In this document: positions 8,265-12,069 of the stretch, piece by piece | Layout of the letters: every line of letters starts with the position of its first letter | Numbering within the stretch: position 1 is the stretch's first letter | Origin: Euperipatoides rowelli | Taxonomy: Eukaryota; Onychophora; Udeonychophora; Euonychophora; Peripatopsidae | NCBI GenBank assembly: GCA_003024985.2 | Contig: PXIH01S0030998.1 | Length of the DNA stretch: 12,069 bases | Direction: 5' to 3' (one strand) | Position numbers and translations under genes: made by a program | Notes under the pieces: generated by a model | Told to the model about the DNA's origin: nothing | The model's database searches: none | The model's input: only the letters and a program-made list of their open reading frames with translations

Positions 8265-8341
8265 CTCCTGTAAATGTGACATATGGCTACAATCCTAACA
8301 AACAATATGCCAAACCTTCTGTTGAGTACAAGGCCATATAA
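8265..8341 (+). CDS. Probable terminal exon of the PYPYP micro-exon gene
   Basis: After acceptor TTTTTGCAG the exon starts CT, completing a codon opened by the G left from the 7517-7552 exon (Ala). It then reads PVNVTYGYNPNKQYAKPSV, EYKAI and a TAA stop at 8339-8341. The phase match with the micro-exons and the codon-aligned resemblance to 332-421 are the support. Like the micro-exons it is rich in Pro, Tyr and Asn. The sequence after the Lys codon is GGCCAT, so there is no GT donor at the place where the other copy has one, which favours a terminal exon. The protein has no recognised domain in view. The 5' exons, promoter and any signal peptide lie outside the window or in unrecognised exons. 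Confidence 0.6.
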
Positions 8342-8399
8342 AACAAAAATCTATAGGCTACAATCCACTAGTTTATCATTTACTGTTAATAATATACAT

Positions 8400-9042
8400 C
8401 AGGGATTTTCAAACTTGTTGAACTTGTACCACTTAAATAGCTGACAAAAATAACGAATAACGAAAAATACATATTTTCATATTTCCTAATTTGAATTCTG
8501 TATAGCCAAGAGTAATTTATGCATTTTGGTCAGAAGGACAATCAGAATAAAATAAACTATCTTATCAAAAATTCTTGTTTATTATACTAATTAAAGCACA
8601 CACGCTGCTATCATTTGATTTTATTCTATGTCCCTTTTCATCTTATACAATCTTAAACACAAACATTGAAAAAATTAAAATCAAATAATAAATGTAATAA
8701 ATATGATACATCATAACTAAATCAACTGCACAATGATTAATGGACTTATTGCTAACCAAGGACAAATAATAAATTTTATAGCAAGAGGAAATCACTGATT
8801 CATAATACAATCTCTATTTATCACTTGAAAATCCTTAAGGTACCACTAGTGGTTCATTTACCACAGCTCGAGATCTCAAACTCCTTCTTTGTATGACTTT
8901 CATTATTCCCCATATAAACACCACCAGTTGTATCATTTTCCTGTTGTGGAAAGCCTTTAATTTTTTGTTATATCTCTATTTACCACTTGAAACAACTTAA
9001 TGTACCACTAGTGGTACATGTACCACAGTTTGAGAATCCATT
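8400..9042. mobile_element. hAT-like non-autonomous element
   Basis: The left end CAGGGATTTTCAAACTTG... and the reverse complement of the right end (..TGGATTCTCAAACTGTGG) resemble the CAGGGGTTCTCAAACT-type terminal repeat common in hAT elements. Both run into a GTACCAC motif. The flanking octamers ATATACAT (8392-8399) and TTCTACAA (9043-9050) agree at five of eight positions and resemble the hAT target pattern. The uninterrupted paralogue at about 480 reads ATCTATAA. Joining across the element restores the TGTTAATAAT...TTTCTGAATTTT order seen at 473-520. No open frame lies inside, so it is non-autonomous. The ends have decayed, so the exact right limit is uncertain by a few bases. Confidence 0.6.
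8811..9042. repeat. 162-bp-spaced duplicated right end within the hAT-like element
   Basis: Bases 8811-8880 recur at 8973-9042, each with TCTCTATTTA(T/C)CACTTGAAA followed by GTACCACTAGTGGT and (T/G)TACCACAG. The second copy holds a perfect 16-bp palindrome, GTACCACTAGTGGTAC, at 9002-9017. Between the two copies lies a segment (8881-8950) that resembles 697-763 of the backbone. Confidence 0.65.
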
Positions 9043-9252
9043 TTCTACAAGTTATGACATAAATTGAATTTCTGAATTTTAAATCTTTATCTAATCTTGA
9101 AAATAGATTAATGACCATCAGTTGTCACATATTTCAGATATATATTTATTAACTATATTAACTTTTTTATACATTTGACTTTTTTCCCAAAGGATAAGTC
9201 CTTAATTTACAATTGTTTGAAATAAAAATATAAAAATATAAATATGATCCAA
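9043..9252. other. Downstream flank of the terminal-exon module
   Basis: No gene seen. It resembles 490-580: TTTCTGAATTTTAAAT, then GAAAATA, and further on GATCCAAAGAAAGCATAT (versus GTCCAAAGACAGCATATT near 569). The homology stops at about 9265, where the retrotransposon begins. Confidence 0.5.
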
Positions 9253-9524
9253 AGAAAGCATATAATATACACAATGTTATATACTTTATTAATAAATTAT
9301 TACAAATAATTATTAAGAAATTTTAAAAAAGAATGAACAACAGAACTGAAATACATGTTAGTACTTATAAAATGTAAAAAAAAAAAAAGAATTACAAGAA
9401 AGCACATACATTACACATGTTATATATTAATAAATTAGTACAAATAATTAAGCAATTTTAAAAATGAAGAACAGCAGAACTGAAATAACTCTTAGTTCTT
9501 ATAAAAGGTAAAAAATAAGAATTT
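9253..9524. repeat. Tandem duplication (period about 144 bp) of the LINE 3' end
   Basis: Bases 9253-9396 and 9397-9524 align along their length: AGAAAGCA(T/C)ATA, AATGTTATATA, ATTAATAAATTA.TACAAATAATTA, AATTTTAAAAA, (A/G)AACA.CAGAACTGAAATA and CTTATAAAA.GTAAAAAA in the same order. The second copy includes the last codons of ORF2, so the first copy is a spare C-terminal tail plus 3' end. The leading AAGAAAGCATAT is shared with the host flank, so a duplication across the insertion junction after insertion is likely. Confidence 0.8.
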
Positions 9525-10020
9525 GCATGTCTCCTACTTGTTCTACAACATTTCATATCTCTTGGGAGGAGCATATGGTTTAAATTTCTCAAAAAAAAAT
9601 CTACAGCAAATCTGATAGAATTCTCTTTCCTACGCTCTGCCAATGATTTTAGATTCAACACTTCCAATGCATCTTGGTAACTAGTAAAAAAATTTTGAAG
9701 TATAATACTTTACACACACGTTTTTGCAAACTCTCCAATTCACCTACTTGAGATTTTGTTAAAGTTTTGTGCCAAACACAACTTGGTACTCTAAGCAAGG
9801 ATGAATGAATTCCATATAAATATCTTTAAGAATCACACCATCACTAGTCAACTTTCTCATTTTGTATAGCTAGAACAATTTTTTAGAAACTTTTTTTATA
9901 AATTACTGCAATATGTAATCCCCATTTTAAGTTTTTTTTTTTTTGATCAAATCACCAAGAAAATTGACACTGTCAACACAGTTTATTGGACATTTATTGA
10001 TGGTTATCTCAAATCAAAAA
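9458..10020 (-). pseudogene. LINE ORF2 remnant: C-terminal region
   Basis: INKCPINCVDSVNFLGDLI (about 10013-9945), LLRVPSCVWHKTLTKSQVGE (about 9795-9740), then LESLQKRVCKVLYFKIF are typical of the region after the reverse transcriptase in Jockey/CR1-like elements. The next frame, 9667-9458, reads LKSLAERRKENSIRFA, then FIRTKSYFSSAVLHF and stop, resembling the usual RT.RY..SA..YL ending. A frame change separates the two segments near 9690. Confidence 0.8.
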
Positions 10021-10099
10021 CTCTCTTGGAAAAGTTATGGATCATAACATTTAATTTAATAGGATTTAGGCACATACCCCATAACCTAGAGTCATGCTC

Positions 10100-11290
10100 G
10101 ATCATATCCTAAGTTTCTGTACCACTTAATTCAGTTTATTCTCTCTGCCCAAACACAATACAGACATGTCCTCTACAAACTTGAAACGATGTTTCAAGTT
10201 CATATAAATTTCATTAGTTCCAATTGTAAATATGATGTCACTCAAAGAAGATCCTTAAGGAACACCATTACTACTTGTATAAATTAAAATCTTATTTGAC
10301 AAAGGTAATTTAATAATTTATACACATTGATATAAAAAGGTAATCAACCACCTAATTAAACTTGATGGTAAGTTCATAACAAATTATGACCTAACAAACA
10401 ACCGATGATCAGTAGGTTATAGTTAAAATCTTAATTGTAGTCTGTTATGATGGTTACCGCTATCATCTCAGTGTCCTCTGATTTAACAATAACACATTAC
10501 ACATATTGGCCAAGGTATTGACTAATAGATCTGCCATCAATGGCCCTAAATTGCTGTGGGTCAAGAAATTTGTTTACTTGAGGCATCAATAATATTATAT
10601 GCCTCTCACAAATTTTAGATAACATTGATGACATAGACAAGAGCCTAATTTGACCAGGTTGAATAGGTAATTCATATTTAGGTACAAAAACAACAAACTC
10701 CCTTTCAAAGTTATTTGGGTACTCATTGGAATCTAATGATAAGTTTATTATTTTGGTGATAGGTGTGCCTAACTCATAAGCAAAATTGTGAAGGATAAAA
10801 GAAGGAAGCTCATCAGCAGGTGAGAATTTCCGATTAGGTAGGTTTAATATCTGCTGCAAATCCCAGTATTCCACACCATGTTCCAAAGGCAATCCAGGCA
10901 TAAAATAAGAAAGATCACACAATTATATGACTGGTATAGTGTTAGAATGTGACCCCAGAAACAATTCTATTTCATGAGCTGTTTGATCAGCATCAATATT
11001 AGGAAAACAAATATTACATGTTTTTTTGTTCTACCAGCACATTTGTTTATAACTTTATAAAAATGAACAGAACCAAACATTATATCAGACATGACACCAC
11101 TAAAGTCCTTACTCTTAGCTTCATTAATGCATCTTTATCTTTATGGCTGATAATTGGTCAGCAGAACCACCCCTAGCAAACCAAATATTGTTGTCACGAA
11201 TAAGCGATGCAATCCTCTCAGAACACCAACCATAATCATTTGTAGATCTTGATTTTTTAACCAGAGGAACAAAAAGTTTTCTCTTATAAT
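10100..11290 (-). pseudogene. LINE ORF2 remnant: reverse transcriptase domain
   Basis: It opens with a VPLVKKSRSTNDYGW linker near 11280. The frame 10922-10497 reads SPADELPSFILHNFAYELGT, TKIINLSLDSNEYPNNFERE, FVVFVPKYELP, RLLSMSSMLSKICERHI and DPQQFRAIDGRSISQYL, matching the N-terminal fingers and palm blocks of non-LTR reverse transcriptases. Past 10497, DYN..FNYNLL stands where the first catalytic Asp block belongs. GVP-stop-GSSLSDIIF (10267-10241) and FKFVEDMSVL (10168-10179 for FVED) follow. The canonical second Asp of the (Y/F)xDD box is Glu here, and several stops and frame changes are present, so no activity is expected. Confidence 0.85.
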
Positions 11291-11439
11291 TCTTTAATTA
11301 AGTTAATAAACTTTTTCTGTAACTATATTAATGTCCTTGTTGATAAATAATAAATTCCAATCATATGAAAAAAGTTTTATCCAAAATTATTAAAATTAGA
11401 TTACCTTTTAGACCTGCATTCAAAGGATTCCTTTTTTCC

Positions 11440-11884
11440 TGTGTAAAGAACTGAGTTGCAAGGTGTAAATACAATAAGATTGTGATCTAAATTTTCAATC
11501 TGCGCATATACCATACATGTAACAGTTAGTATAACACTTATCCAGTGTAATATTTAATCTAGTTGGTTGGGTTACTAACTGTCTAAAACCATGAAGATTT
11601 TTTAATCTAATTTCACAAAAGTCATTGAAGTCCCCCATTATGATAATATTCCCTCTTGTTTTTATGGTAAACATTATATCAATCTCACAAATAAGATAAT
11701 ATTTATTTACTTTCAGCATGAACATTATTTGGAGTTGAAAATCCAACTATCCCTATCCACAGTATTTCTTTTGTCATATAATTGGTCCATATTATAATGG
11801 AAATAGCATCTATATCCTTATCAATAGGATACACAACTGACAATACTGTGATAGACTCCTTATTGAAACACCATCACCATTAAC
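11440..11884 (-). pseudogene. LINE ORF2 remnant: APE-like endonuclease domain
   Basis: The frame 11746-11495 reads GNIIIMGDFNDFCEIRL, LRQ-like FRQLVTQPTRLNITLDKCYTN and onward. GDFN (about 11621-11635), QLVTQPTR and LD.CYTN are hallmarks of the C-terminal half of the apurinic-type endonucleases that nick target DNA for LINE insertion. In the same frame further upstream, NGDGVSI (11861-11881) resembles the GGGVA motif of these enzymes. After a stop a frame-shifted SDH-like DHNLIVFTP segment follows. In-frame stops show it is inactive. Confidence 0.8.
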
Positions 11885-12069
11885 CTTGTCCTCTCATCCA
11901 AGGTCGATGAAAATATTAAGTATCCATCAATATTGAATGAATCTATATATTTTTTCTTAATCAAAATTTAAGTGAATATGGCAATGTGAGGTTTCTCATA
12001 TAATGAGCTTGCACTGTATCAAATTTTCATAAATCGATCACAGATTAGTCATTATAATTTTAGGTAATT

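Larger units (their letters stand above)
9253..12069 (-). mobile_element. Decayed APE-type non-LTR retrotransposon (LINE), 5' part beyond the window
   Basis: On the minus strand the remnants follow the order expected for ORF2 of a Jockey/CR1-like LINE: endonuclease (about 11881-11440), linker (about 11290-11140), reverse transcriptase (about 10922-10100) and C-terminal region (about 10010-9458), then a duplicated 3' end. Many stops and frame changes interrupt it. The 3' boundary near 9253-9265 is set by loss of paralogy to the first terminal-exon module. No poly-A tail is obvious; the 3' end is a simple AT-rich sequence. The 5' end and any ORF1 are not in the window. Confidence 0.85.

Noticed and set aside
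8340-8560. AATAAA hexamers after the terminal exon as polyadenylation signals
   Set aside because: Such hexamers are common by chance in DNA this AT-rich, and those near 8550 lie within the hAT-like insertion. Not reported as features.
1-12069. tRNA, rRNA, CRISPR array, satellite or telomeric repeats
   Set aside because: None seen on reading either strand. The repeats found are dispersed elements, a tandem gene-module duplication and short local duplications.

Overview
This is a strongly AT-rich piece of a eukaryotic nuclear genome, most likely from an insect or other arthropod. The evidence is GT-AG introns, very short exons, a transposase-like gene of a kind common in insect genomes, and an APE-type non-LTR retrotransposon. 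No prokaryotic-style operon, rRNA or tRNA was seen. The organism assignment is an inference.

Layout. The backbone is the 3' part of a plus-strand micro-exon gene and its tandem duplications. Two 36-nt phase-1 exons (5373-5408 and 7517-7552) each encode a PYPYP-containing repeat. They splice in register to a probable terminal exon at 8265-8341. A diverged second copy of that terminal exon lies at 332-421, so a tandem array of related genes or modules is likely. The introns before the two micro-exons are paralogous: block A (about 770-5372) matches block B (5409-7516). Block A holds two insertions and block B one, and each is missing from the other block, so the blocks act as empty-site controls.

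Mobile elements. (1) A complete 2949-bp DNA transposon, 1726-4674, with 38-bp terminal inverted repeats and an AATT target duplication. It carries a two-exon transposase-like pseudogene with a DGCGGQNKN motif. (2) A 510-bp insertion, 4771-5280, with a 9-bp direct repeat and an A-rich end. (3) An 895-bp non-autonomous element, 6101-6995, with an ATCT duplication and a terminal motif related to element 1. (4) A hAT-like non-autonomous element, 8400-9042. (5) A minus-strand, decayed non-LTR retrotransposon from about 9253 past the right edge, with endonuclease, reverse transcriptase and C-terminal remnants and a 144-bp tandem duplication of its 3' end.

How it fits together. A young tandem duplication created repeated micro-exons, and independent transposons then landed in the intron copies. 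The probable working product is the proline/tyrosine-rich protein. Its family was not recognised, its 5' exons are not in view, and its function cannot be stated. All mobile-element genes here look dead.
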